Source of the DNA: Gelatiniphilus marinus
Lineage (GTDB): Bacteria; Bacteroidota; Bacteroidia; Flavobacteriales; Flavobacteriaceae
Assembly (NCBI RefSeq): GCF_042678305.1
Contig: NZ_JBHUDT010000007.1
Strand: one strand, 5' to 3'
Length of the DNA: 64,000 bases
How positions within the stretch are numbered: the stretch's first letter is position 1; each line of letters starts with the position of its first letter. The translations under genes were made by a program, and so were the position numbers. The notes below the pieces were generated by a model. The model was not told where the DNA came from and did not search any database. It saw nothing but the letters and a program-made list of their open reading frames with translations. This document shows, piece after piece, positions 54,034-62,332 of this stretch.

Positions 54034-54184
54034 GCTTGTTGTATGCTTTAATCTAGCGTTATTTTATTAAACAATTTTTAGGTTTGTTAAAATGCCTTTT
54101 AATTAAAATTTTTAGATGTAAATATTTTGGACAAAGATAGCCTTAAATAAATACCTTTTACAAAACGCAACAATGTAACGTATA

Positions 54185-55651
54185 ATGCTCACCGATTCAA
54201 CAACCATTTTTATGCTAGAAATAGTGTATTTACTAATTTTAATTTTAGTAATTGCTCAGGTTTTATTTGATACAAGAAGCAGCGTTAAGGCATTAGCTTA
54301 TGTCTTGTTTATTGTTTTTGTTCCTTTTATTGGAATTCTTTTTTATTTTTCATTTGGTATTAATTACAGGAAAAGAAAATTATATACCAAAAAAATAACA
54401 GAGAACGAATCGCTTAGAAAAGATATTAGAGACAAAATGAACGCTTACTCCATATCTATTAGCAATTCAGGATTAATTTCGCATAACCATAAAAATTTAA
54501 CAGAATATGTTCGTCGTTCGGCTAGTAGTCCATTAACAGTAAATAATAATGTTAAATTGCTTATAAACGGCGACACTAAATTTCCTGAAGTTCTTGAGGC
54601 GATAAATAATGCCAAATCTCATATCCATTTTGAATACTATATTTACGAAAACGATATAACAGGCAAAACCATAGCAGATTTGTTGGCAAAAAAAGCCAAA
54701 CAAGGTGTCGAGGTGCGTTTTATGTACGACGATTTTGGAAGCCATGGCTTAAAAAAGCCTTTCCTAAAAAAATTAAAAGATGCCGGTGTGCAAACAGTAC
54801 CCTTTTATAAAATTAGATGGTATGCCCTGGCAAACCGATTAAATTACCGAAACCACAGAAAAATAATTGTTATTGATGGTAAAGTAGGATTTGTTGGTGG
54901 TATAAATATTAGCGACAAGTATAGAAACGATTTACAAGCTAAAAACCCTCTGTTTTGGCGCGACACCCATTTAATGATAAAAGGACAAGCAGTAGCTTAT
55001 TTACAATACTTATTTATGTGCGATTGGAATTTTTGCAGTAACTACAAATTTACCTACAGTAAAAAGTACTTTTTTGAAAGCCTACAAAACCAAAAAATGG
55101 ATAACGATGTGGTGCAAATTGTAGCCTCTGGACCAGACAGTAAACAACCAGCTGTATTCTACTCAATACTTAAGGCCATAAGTTCTGCCCAAAAAAACAT
55201 ATATATTACCAGTCCGTATTTTATACCCGGAGAGAGCTTAATGGATGCCCTAATTATTGCCATACAAAGCGGATTAGATGTTAAAATATTAGTCCCTGGC
55301 AAATCCGACTCAAAACTAGTAAGTACAGCAGCTAACGCTTATTACACAGAGTTGCTCGAATATGGTGCAAAAATATATAAATACAACAAAGGTTTTATTC
55401 ATGCCAAAACCATGGTTATCGACAATAATTTGTCTATTATAGGTTCTGCAAATATGGATTACCGAAGTTTTGAACTTAACTTTGAGGTAAATGCAATAGT
55501 CTATGGAGAAAAAATAGCAAAACAACTAACAGAGGTTTTTATCAACGATCTAAAAGCTTCAACACAAATACAGCTAGAAACTTGGCTTAACAGGCCCAAA
55601 TACATTCGTTTATGGGAAAAGGGCGTTAAACTATTATCACCATTCTTATAG
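54185..55651 (+). CDS. cls: Cardiolipin synthase
   Basis: A 488-residue protein with two N-terminal helices (about 8-28 and 38-58, the PLDc_N region). Two phospholipase-D HKD motifs follow: NHRKIIVIDGKVGFVGG and HAKTMVIDNNLSIIGSANMD. The sequence FHFEYYIYEND-type segment (HIHFEYYIYEND) precedes the first. It condenses two phosphatidylglycerol molecules, or PG with another head-group donor, to cardiolipin. Its location 58 nt before an MscS gene suggests a joint role in membrane tension responses. Confidence 0.94.
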   Translation: MLTDSTTIFMLEIVYLLILILVIAQVLFDTRSSVKALAYVLFIVFVPFIGILFYFSFGINYRKRKLYTKKITENESLRKDIRDKMNAYSISISNSGLISHNHKNLTEYVRRSASSPLTVNNNVKLLINGDTKFPEVLEAINNAKSHIHFEYYIYENDITGKTIADLLAKKAKQGVEVRFMYDDFGSHGLKKPFLKKLKDAGVQTVPFYKIRWYALANRLNYRNHRKIIVIDGKVGFVGGINISDKYRNDLQAKNPLFWRDTHLMIKGQAVAYLQYLFMCDWNFCSNYKFTYSKKYFFESLQNQKMDNDVVQIVASGPDSKQPAVFYSILKAISSAQKNIYITSPYFIPGESLMDALIIAIQSGLDVKILVPGKSDSKLVSTAANAYYTELLEYGAKIYKYNKGFIHAKTMVIDNNLSIIGSANMDYRSFELNFEVNAIVYGEKIAKQLTEVFINDLKASTQIQLETWLNRPKYIRLWEKGVKLLSPFL

Positions 55652-55709
55652 TGCTTAAAACACGAGAGTAGCAAATATTGAAGAAACATAAAACTTAAAA
55701 ACCAATACC

Positions 55710-56804
55710 ATGGATTTTCTACAACAATACAAGCAAGAAATAATATTTAGCATAGTAATACTAGTAGCCATTTTACTTTTACGCCTATTAACAAACAAAC
55801 TACATAAATGGCTTGTTAAAGAAAAACAAAGAAAATTCCCCGGAGACCCGCAAAAGCCTCTAAATGTATTAAAGCGCATCTTAAATACCTTATGGGTTGT
55901 TTTAGGCTTAATGGCAATTGCATACCTTATTGTAGATGAAAATAGCCAAAACACCCTTGCCGACGATTTTAAAACCGTACTGCACATAGGCGTGGTCTTG
56001 TCTTTAACCGTAATTGCCGCCACAACGGCCAATATGTGGTTTAAGTACGATATTAAGAAAAAGATTGAAAACAAACACGATCCTACCAGTTTCCAATTTT
56101 TAAGATATGTTGTACTTGTAAGCATTTATTTTGGGGGTTTAATGCTTTGCCTTTTGGCCTTTCCGTCTCTTAAAGGTGTGGCGCAAACCGCATTGGGAGG
56201 CGCCGGTGTTATTGCGCTTATAGTAGGTGTTGCTTCGCAAGAAGCATTGTCCAACCTTGTAGGAGGATTATTTATAATAGCCTTTAAACCTTTTAGAATA
56301 GGAGACCTGGTAAAAGTAACAGACACCATGATTGGCAGAGTAACAGATATAACCTTACGCCATACGGTAATAAGAAATTTTGAAAATAAAATGATAGTTA
56401 TACCCAATGCCGTTATCAATAAAGAAAAATTGGTTAATTACGATTTGGATGAGCTAAAGTGCTGCGAGCTTATTGAAATAGGAATATCGTACGATAGCGA
56501 TATAGATATGGCAAAAAAAATAATGCAAAACGAATGTGAAAGCCATCCTTTAATTCTAGACAATCGTACAGAACAAGACAAGCAAGAAGGCAAACCCATA
56601 GTAAAAACAGCGTTAACCGAATTAAACGATTCCTCAATGACCATTAGGGCCTGGGCCTGGGCAAGCAGTTATGCCGATAGTTTTCAGCTAAAAACAGATG
56701 TGTTGGAAAGTATAAAAAAACGTTTTGATAACGAAGGTGTAGAAATACCGTTTCCTTACAGAACCATTGTCATGAAAAATAATAAAGAAGCAACAAAACA
56801 ATGA
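55710..56804 (+). CDS. MscS-family mechanosensitive channel
   Basis: A 364-residue protein with four to five hydrophobic segments. The pore helix and following beta domain are GVAQTALGGAGVIALIVGVASQEALSNLVGGLF and FRIGDLVKVTDTMIGRVTDITLRHTVIRN. The C-terminal alpha/beta cytoplasmic domain (to about 360) is complete. It opens on membrane tension to release solutes in hypo-osmotic shock. Its stop overlaps the start of the histidine kinase gene by 4 nt, so channel and kinase are made together. Confidence 0.94.
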   Translation: MDFLQQYKQEIIFSIVILVAILLLRLLTNKLHKWLVKEKQRKFPGDPQKPLNVLKRILNTLWVVLGLMAIAYLIVDENSQNTLADDFKTVLHIGVVLSLTVIAATTANMWFKYDIKKKIENKHDPTSFQFLRYVVLVSIYFGGLMLCLLAFPSLKGVAQTALGGAGVIALIVGVASQEALSNLVGGLFIIAFKPFRIGDLVKVTDTMIGRVTDITLRHTVIRNFENKMIVIPNAVINKEKLVNYDLDELKCCELIEIGISYDSDIDMAKKIMQNECESHPLILDNRTEQDKQEGKPIVKTALTELNDSSMTIRAWAWASSYADSFQLKTDVLESIKKRFDNEGVEIPFPYRTIVMKNNKEATKQ

Positions 56805-57892
56805 TTAATGCAGAGCAAGCACTAAAAGAACGTATTAAAGAGCTCACCTGTCTTTACGAGGTATCGTCAATTATAGGCGATACCAGCCAAGATTTAATTC
56901 AAGATACATTAAAGGCCGTGGCTCTCAGTTTAAAAAAAGCATTTCAATTTCCAATAAAAACTGTAGTTACCTTTGTTTTGGATAAAGTTGTTGTTTCCAG
57001 CGATGCGCAACTTAACAACGAATTGAAAATTCAATCTAATATCAAGGTTTTTAATAAGGTTGAAGGCCTGCTAATTGCAGAAATTACCAGTTCCAACACT
57101 AAAGAGCTCAATTTTTTAAAAGAAGAACAACAGCTGCTCGACAATGTTGCACTAAAGGTTGGAAACTTGCTTGAGCACCTAGAGATTAAAAAAAGAGAAT
57201 CCTGTTTAAAAAGGCAAATGGAGCACGCAGACAGGTTAAGCATTTTGGGCGAGATCACAGCAGGAATTGCCCACGAGCTTAACACACCACTAGCCAATAT
57301 TTTAGGGTTTGCAGAATTGCTGCGAACAGATTTAAAAAGCAACAAAACCGCATTAAAAGATTTAGATAAAATAATCCAGAACACTATTTTTTCCAGAGAA
57401 GTCGTTAAAAAGCTCATGTTTTTCGCCTGTAAAATGCCCCAAGAAATACAGTGCGTAAATATTATTCCCAATATTAAAAACGCCATAGATTTATTGGATG
57501 CCACTTTTAGAAAAGAGCAGGTAAAACATCTGGTAAAGATTAAAGACGACGCCTTGTGGTTACGTGCAGACCCCGTTCAATTCACACAAATAATCTTTAA
57601 TTTATTAATGAACGCCATATATTTTTCGCCCAAAGGCGGTCTAGTGGTTGTCGAAGCACTTCAAACCCAAAAAGATATCATCCTTAAAATATCAGATCAA
57701 GGCGTAGGGCTTTCGGCTGAAGCCTTAGACAAAGTGTTCCAGCCCTTTTTTACAACCAAACCCATAGGCGAGGGCTCCGGGTTGGGGTTAAGCGTGGTGC
57801 ACGGTATTGTGGCCTCCCATAAAGGCACAATAACCGCACAAAACAACCCAGATAAAGGTGCTATATTTACAATAACTTTACCAAAGCCTTAA
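56801..57892 (+). CDS. Cytoplasmic sensor histidine kinase with GAF-like N-domain
   Basis: A 363-residue kinase without membrane segments. Residues about 10-125 look like a GAF-type sensing domain (IKELTCLYEVSSIIG). The H-box is GIAHELNTPLANILGFAELL with phospho-acceptor His158. The ATPase domain has NLLMNAIYFSPKGG (N-box), ISDQGVGLS (G1), FFTTKP (F) and GEGSGLGLSVV (G2). Its partner is the regulator starting 2 nt downstream. Overlap with the MscS gene suggests the pair reacts to osmotic or envelope state, though the soluble kinase cannot sense tension itself. Confidence 0.93.
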   Translation: MINAEQALKERIKELTCLYEVSSIIGDTSQDLIQDTLKAVALSLKKAFQFPIKTVVTFVLDKVVVSSDAQLNNELKIQSNIKVFNKVEGLLIAEITSSNTKELNFLKEEQQLLDNVALKVGNLLEHLEIKKRESCLKRQMEHADRLSILGEITAGIAHELNTPLANILGFAELLRTDLKSNKTALKDLDKIIQNTIFSREVVKKLMFFACKMPQEIQCVNIIPNIKNAIDLLDATFRKEQVKHLVKIKDDALWLRADPVQFTQIIFNLLMNAIYFSPKGGLVVVEALQTQKDIILKISDQGVGLSAEALDKVFQPFFTTKPIGEGSGLGLSVVHGIVASHKGTITAQNNPDKGAIFTITLPKP

Positions 57893-57894
57893 TT

Positions 57895-59223
57895 ATGCAA
57901 TTGCGCAAAGAAAACATATTGATTGTTGACGACGATGTAGATATACTAGAACTATTACATCGGCACTTACAATCTTGGAACTACCATACTTTTAAAGCCG
58001 TTTCGGTAAAAGAAGCCGTAGCCATCTTGCGGGATACCAAAATAGATTTATTGATTACCGATTTGAAAATGCCTGAAATTGACGGCTCCGAGCTTATAAA
58101 ATTTGTATCAGAACATTACCCCAATATGCCAAAATTGGTCGTTACCGGTTACCCTTCGGTGCAAGATTCTTTAGCGGCAATAAAATCTGGTGTAGCAGAT
58201 TATTTAACCAAGCCTTTTACTAAAGATGAGTTAAAAGAAGCGCTTACTAATTCGCTTTTAATTCCAAAAAATAAACACAAAAAAGAGGTTGGTATTTTAA
58301 AAGAAAAGCCCAAGCAATATGGTGATATTATAGGGAATTCAGAAAAAATCAACCAAGTTATCCAAATCATCGAAAGGGTAAAAAACAACAAAGCTACTAT
58401 TTTTATTAAAGGCGAAAGTGGTACAGGAAAAGAGTTAGTAGCTCGTGCCATACATTACCAAGGCAAGTTTTCAAGAGCACCTTTTATTGCAGTAAATTGT
58501 GGCGCTATTCCAGAAAATTTATTGGAAGCCGAATTGTTTGGGTATGTTAAAGGTGCTTTTACCGGTGCCGATACCAATAGAGATGGGTTTTTTCAGGCAG
58601 CTCATGGTGGTACCATTTTTTTAGACGAAATAGGCAACGCCTCACTCGCAGTGCAATCTAGATTGCTGCGCGTTTTACAAGAAAAAGAGGTTGTTAAAGT
58701 TGGAGCATCAAAAGCCGAAAAAATTGATATAAGAATTATTGCCGCCACCAATAGCGATTTACAAGACATGATACAAAAACAAACCTTTAGAGAAGATTTG
58801 TTTTACCGCTTAACAGTTGTTGAAATTCATGTTGCACCGCTACGAGAAAGAAAGGACGATATACCATTGTTAGTAGATAAGTTCCTTTTTAAATATGGGG
58901 TTGAGTACAAAAATCGGTTTGTAAAAATAACGCCCAATGCCTTAGAAATTTTACAGCGTTATAATTGGCTAGGTAATATTAGAGAGTTAGAAAACGTGGT
59001 GCAACGTGCTGTAATAATGAGCGATAATACAATAGATGTAGAGCAATTGCCAGAGCATTTAAAATATAGTTTTGATTTTTCAGAAGACAAACTACTTCCT
59101 CTTAAAGTTATCGAAAAAAAATACATCGAAAAAGTTTTGCGCGCTACCGGAAATAATAAAACAAAAGCTGCAGAAATTCTTAAAATCGATAGAAAAACCA
59201 TCCGTCAAAAACTCTCTGAATAG
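57895..59223 (+). CDS. Sigma-54-dependent response regulator, NtrC type
   Basis: A 442-residue protein. The receiver has ILIVDDDVDILELL and LLITDLKMPE with phospho-acceptor Asp56, and a conserved Lys in YLTKPFT. The AAA+ domain (about 140-380) has GESGTGKELVARAIH (Walker A), GAFTGADTNRDGFF (the sigma-54 contact loop GAFTGA intact) and GGTIFLDEIG (Walker B). The C-terminus is a Fis-type helix-turn-helix (ATGNNKTKAAEILKIDRKTI). It activates sigma-54 promoters; a near-consensus one lies 138 bp after its stop. Confidence 0.95.
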   Translation: MQLRKENILIVDDDVDILELLHRHLQSWNYHTFKAVSVKEAVAILRDTKIDLLITDLKMPEIDGSELIKFVSEHYPNMPKLVVTGYPSVQDSLAAIKSGVADYLTKPFTKDELKEALTNSLLIPKNKHKKEVGILKEKPKQYGDIIGNSEKINQVIQIIERVKNNKATIFIKGESGTGKELVARAIHYQGKFSRAPFIAVNCGAIPENLLEAELFGYVKGAFTGADTNRDGFFQAAHGGTIFLDEIGNASLAVQSRLLRVLQEKEVVKVGASKAEKIDIRIIAATNSDLQDMIQKQTFREDLFYRLTVVEIHVAPLRERKDDIPLLVDKFLFKYGVEYKNRFVKITPNALEILQRYNWLGNIRELENVVQRAVIMSDNTIDVEQLPEHLKYSFDFSEDKLLPLKVIEKKYIEKVLRATGNNKTKAAEILKIDRKTIRQKLSE

Positions 59224-59351
59224 CATCTTTTTTTACTGGTTCATTTTTAACCAACCGGGTAATTTTGTACCAATTACGGTTTGTTCTTATTTAGCTTACT
59301 GCATTTAAATTCCTTATAAACAAAGGGCTATACTGTTTAATGTGCTTCCTG

Positions 59352-59376
59352 GGTATGTTTTGGCACATACCTTGTT
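59352..59376 (+). promoter_or_regulatory. Candidate sigma-54 promoter with overlapping palindrome
   Basis: TGGCAC (59361-59366), 5 nt, TTGTT (59372-59376) matches TGGCAC-N5-TTGCW except for T in place of C at -12. The predicted start is about 59388. A palindrome GGTATGT (59352-59358) and ACATACC (59365-59371) covers the -24 element. The gene for a sigma-54 activator lies just upstream and a small Cys-rich ORF starts 34 bp downstream. Confidence 0.6.
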
Positions 59377-59410
59377 CTAACTACACTAATATTGATGAAA
59401 ATTGTTTTTT

Positions 59411-59581
59411 ATGGATACTAATTACTCTAATATTTGCCCAAGTTGTGCACACAAAAACTATTGTGTGCTAACGGCCCAAAAAGATAAGGTTTGGTCTTGT
59501 AGTGAGTTTGAGCAGGTTCGCTTTAACGAAAGGCATCAAAAACACACACAACACTCCGAGTTTAAATTACAGTTGGTATAA
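59411..59581 (+). CDS. Small Cys-rich protein (56 residues)
   Basis: ATG at 59411 to TAA at 59579-59581. The sequence starts MDTNYSNICPSCAHKNYCVL and goes on with KDKVWSCSEFE and a basic, His-rich tail (RHQKHTQHSEF). Four cysteines (9, 12, 18, 30) in a CxxC-x5-C-x11-C arrangement could bind zinc or an iron-sulfur cluster. It lies between the sigma-54 regulator and glutamate dehydrogenase, behind a candidate sigma-54 promoter and before a hairpin, so it looks like its own transcription unit. Function unknown; I recall similar short proteins in flavobacteria but no defined role. Confidence 0.7.
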   Translation: MDTNYSNICPSCAHKNYCVLTAQKDKVWSCSEFEQVRFNERHQKHTQHSEFKLQLV

Positions 59582-59648
59582 GCAATAAAATGCAAACAAG
59601 GTTTTCAAGTTTATAAATACCTCAGCCAGAAAGGCTGAAAAACATTAG

Positions 59649-59678
59649 AAAACCCTTGCATTAATAAATAAGGGTTTT
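59649..59678 (+). terminator. Hairpin between small Cys-rich gene and gdhA
   Basis: AAAACCCTT (59649-59657) pairs perfectly with AAGGGTTTT (59670-59678), loop of 12 nt, ending in T4. A second short hairpin TCAGCC-AGAAA-GGCTGA precedes it near 59621-59637. Likely ends the Cys-rich gene transcript. Confidence 0.65.
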
Positions 59679-59748
59679 AAAACACTTGGCCAAATTTAAA
59701 CAAGAAAAACAAAAACAATAAACACAGACAATCACAAAAAAATAACCA

Positions 59749-61047
59749 ATGGCGCTAACCGCGGAAAAAGAAGTAGTTAAAGAACAGACAGTTTGTGGTA
59801 TGATGGATAATGTTATGCAGCAATTTAACAAAGCTGCAGAACAAATCGATTTAAACCCGAACATAAAAAAAATCTTAAGCATAACCAATAACGAGATTGT
59901 TGTTAATTTTCCTGTAAAAATGGATAACGGCGAGGTAGAGGTGTTTAGGGGTTACAGGGTGCAGCACAATAATGCCTTAGGGCCATACAAAGGCGGGTTG
60001 CGTTATCACCCAACCGTAGATATTGATGCCGCCAGGGCTTTGGCAATGTGGATGACTTGGAAAACCTCGTTGGCAGGATTGCCCTATGGTGGCGGAAAAG
60101 GAGGCATTCAGTTAGATCCGATAAAGTATTCTAAAGCCGAATTAGAACGTATTACAAGGCGCTTTACATTTGCTTTGGCAGACAATATTGGGCCAGAGCA
60201 CGATATTCCTGCCCCAGATGTAAATACCAATAGCCAAACCATGGCGTGGATAGCAGATACGTACATGAGTACGCGTCCGCCGGCAGAACGTAGTGCAAAT
60301 CAGCATGTTGTTACAGGAAAACCATCGGGTAGTGGTGGTTTGCAAGGGCGAGACAGGGCAACAGGTTATGGCGTTTACTTAACCATTAAATTTTGGACAG
60401 AGAAGAAAAACACAAGCCTTAGCGGTAAAAAATTTGTACTACAAGGCTTTGGTAATGTAGGCTATTGGGCAGCCCATTTTTTAGAGAACGATGGCGCAAT
60501 ATTAGTGGCCGTTCAAGATGCTTATGGTAGTATAGAAAACCAAAACGGTATTGCCGTTGAGAGTCTTTTTAACTATACCCATGCCAATAAAGGGAGTATT
60601 GTTGGTTTTCCTGATGCCAAAGCAATGCAAGACAAGGCTTTTTTTGCCACCGATTGTGATATCTGTATCCCAGCAGCTTTAGGAAACCAAATAACCAAAG
60701 ATAATGCTTCGCAAATTAAAGCTTCTGTAATTGCCGAAGGTGCCAATGGGCCAACCAATGCAGAAGGCGAAAAGGTGTTGCTAGATAAAGGCATAGCCAT
60801 AATTCCAGATATACTTTGTAATTCTGGAGGGGTTATTGGAAGCTATTATGAGTGGCTGCAAAACCGAAACGGTGAGCTTTGGCAACTGGATGAGGTTATG
60901 GCTAAACTAGATAAAAAATTAAAAGAATCTTTTAACAAAGTTTACGAATATTCTGAGAGGCATGCTTTAGATATGCGTACTGCGGCATATTGCATTGCTA
61001 TAGCACGAATAGAAAAGGCATATACAGAAAGAGGGATATTTCCTTAA
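59749..61047 (+). CDS. gdhA: Glutamate dehydrogenase (Glu/Leu/Phe/Val dehydrogenase family)
   Basis: A 432-residue enzyme. VFRGYRVQHNNALGPYKGGLRYHP, LPYGGGKGGIQLDP (catalytic Lys), GPEHDIPAPDVNTN and VLQGFGNVGYWAAHFL (dinucleotide fold) are the family signatures. AEGANGPTNAEGEKVLLDKGI and PDILCNSGGVIGSYYEW are also conserved. It interconverts glutamate and 2-oxoglutarate; length and motifs fit the hexameric catabolic type, cofactor not decided. Start 20 nt after an A-rich leader; 19 nt before the Rnk-like gene, so probably co-transcribed with it. Confidence 0.95.
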   Translation: MALTAEKEVVKEQTVCGMMDNVMQQFNKAAEQIDLNPNIKKILSITNNEIVVNFPVKMDNGEVEVFRGYRVQHNNALGPYKGGLRYHPTVDIDAARALAMWMTWKTSLAGLPYGGGKGGIQLDPIKYSKAELERITRRFTFALADNIGPEHDIPAPDVNTNSQTMAWIADTYMSTRPPAERSANQHVVTGKPSGSGGLQGRDRATGYGVYLTIKFWTEKKNTSLSGKKFVLQGFGNVGYWAAHFLENDGAILVAVQDAYGSIENQNGIAVESLFNYTHANKGSIVGFPDAKAMQDKAFFATDCDICIPAALGNQITKDNASQIKASVIAEGANGPTNAEGEKVLLDKGIAIIPDILCNSGGVIGSYYEWLQNRNGELWQLDEVMAKLDKKLKESFNKVYEYSERHALDMRTAAYCIAIARIEKAYTERGIFP

Positions 61048-61066
61048 AAATATAAAATAATACAAA

Positions 61067-61486
61067 ATGAAGTACGGAAGTTTAATATTGGAAAAGAAGG
61101 AGTATGTGTATTTAAAGCGCATACTTAATATATCGGGATACGTAGGAGATTTCAATACCCAAAAATCGTTGCAAGAATTAACCAAACAACTTAAAACAGC
61201 CCATATATTGGATGAGAGCGAAATGCCAGAAGATGTTGTACGCTTTAACTCTAAAGTTAATGTGGTGTCAGATAAAGGGTGGGAAAAAACACTGCAAGTT
61301 GTTATCCCTATGGAGAAAGACATGAAACAGGATAAAATATCAATTCTTACACCAATGGGATCTGCACTTTTTGGGTACTCCAAAGGTGATACCATACTTT
61401 GGGATTTTCCCGCAGGCAAACAACAGCTAAAAATAGCCAATGTGTGTCAAGAAGAAACGTATAAAGGAATAGATTTAATTGTATAA
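61067..61486 (+). CDS. Rnk/GreA C-terminal domain-like protein
   Basis: A 139-residue protein. A short N-terminal helical part (VYLKRILNISGYV) is followed by an FKBP-like GreA/Rnk domain (PEDVVRFNSKVNVVSDKG, LQVVIPMEKD, KISILTPMGSALFGYSKGDTILWDFPAG). Rnk-type proteins bind RNA polymerase near the Gre site; this one lacks the long coiled coil of GreA. It follows gdhA by 19 nt and precedes an unknown gene by 11 nt. Confidence 0.85.
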   Translation: MKYGSLILEKKEYVYLKRILNISGYVGDFNTQKSLQELTKQLKTAHILDESEMPEDVVRFNSKVNVVSDKGWEKTLQVVIPMEKDMKQDKISILTPMGSALFGYSKGDTILWDFPAGKQQLKIANVCQEETYKGIDLIV

Positions 61487-61497
61487 AATTTATAGAT

Positions 61498-61905
61498 ATG
61501 CAAACTCAAAATATTAAAATATTCAATAATGATTTAGATCTGGATGTTACGCACAAAATCAATACCATAGAACTAGATAATTGGATTAATCATCTTAAAT
61601 ATATAAAAAAAGAATTAACCAATCTTGTAAACTTGTGCAATACAGAGTTAAGCTTGAAATTAAAGAACGATAAGGTGTTAAAGCGACTTGAAAAAAAAGA
61701 AGTTGAAAACGAAACCTTACTTAATGCCCTAAACCGGTATGTGGTTTCCAGAGCTCATATTAGAGAGTGCGAAGATACACAGTGCGATATGGTTTACATT
61801 ACAGAACACGAAAGTTACAGAAAAAGCTATTTATACCATTTAAATAAATACAGAAGATTTAAAAACGATTTTTTAAAAAAAAGTACAAGGTTAGTTTACG
61901 CTTAA
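61498..61905 (+). CDS. Hypothetical coiled-coil protein
   Basis: A 135-residue cytoplasmic protein, Lys/Glu/Asn-rich and mostly helical, with possible coiled coils at residues about 22-75 (HLKYIKKELTNLVNLCNTEL) and 105-130. Cys-containing segment IRECEDTQCDMVYI is near residue 100. No family recognised. It ends the gdhA-rnk unit; position beside stress genes suggests a stress role only by association. Confidence 0.7.
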   Translation: MQTQNIKIFNNDLDLDVTHKINTIELDNWINHLKYIKKELTNLVNLCNTELSLKLKNDKVLKRLEKKEVENETLLNALNRYVVSRAHIRECEDTQCDMVYITEHESYRKSYLYHLNKYRRFKNDFLKKSTRLVYA

Positions 61906-62009
61906 ATAAACAGCAAAACATTACACTTTAAATGTGCATAAATCAAAATTTAATAAAGCATCAATAAAATAATTTAAAACACAATTTAAAATTTTTAGAA
62001 TTTTTTTCT

Positions 62010-62215
62010 CTTAGGAGTTTTAACAAGTACTATTATTCTGGTTTTGTTATCATTACTAAGTGCCTCTTAAAAAGCACACTGGTTGGTTATTAGTGTTTAA
62101 GTTTTACATGTTAGTTAATAAGAAACCTCAGTAAAACTTAATATTTTTTGATGATTGTCGCAGGTTTCTTATGTTTTAAGTAGTTAAAGGCTTCACGTTT
62201 TCGTGAAGCCTTTTT
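62010..62215 (+). ncRNA. Candidate structured ncRNA with interleaved 11-bp helices and terminator
   Basis: Helices seen: CTTAG (62010-62014) with CTAAG (62056-62060), and within it TAACAA (62021-62026) with TTGTTA (62044-62049); ACACT (62076-62080) with AGTGT (62092-62096). Next come two perfect 11-bp pairs that interleave: TTAAGTTTTAC (62097-62107) with GTAAAACTTAA (62131-62141), and ATAAGAAACCT (62118-62128) with AGGTTTCTTAT (62162-62172). They form a pseudoknot or two exclusive states. A 12-bp terminator ends the unit. No coding potential. It may be a known Rfam family that I cannot name from sequence, or a new one. Strand is assigned from the terminator T tract. Confidence 0.6.
62186..62215 (+). 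terminator. Strong Rho-independent terminator
   Basis: AAAGGCTTCACG (62186-62197) and CGTGAAGCCTTT (62202-62213) form a perfect 12-bp stem with loop TTTT, followed by T to 62215. One of the strongest terminators in the window, though no protein gene ends within 280 bp upstream. Confidence 0.9.
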
Positions 62216-62332
62216 AATTTAAAGCCAAAATTTTTAACATACAACCATGTAACAATATGCCAGTAAGCAAGTCTTAATAAAAACGACTAACACATTAATT
62301 TTGTAATTTTGTTCTACAACAATACCAATATC

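Larger units (their letters stand above)
61906..62332 (+). other. 427-bp intergenic region with structured RNA candidate
   Basis: No protein-coding gene is seen. The first 100 bp are very AT-rich. From 62010 to 62215 a set of helices and a terminator suggests a transcribed RNA (separate entry). The last 100 bp before the GAF-protein start hold two TAATTTTG boxes (62296-62303 and 62305-62312 region) that fit TAnnTTTG, but no TTG is placed correctly upstream. Confidence 0.5.
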
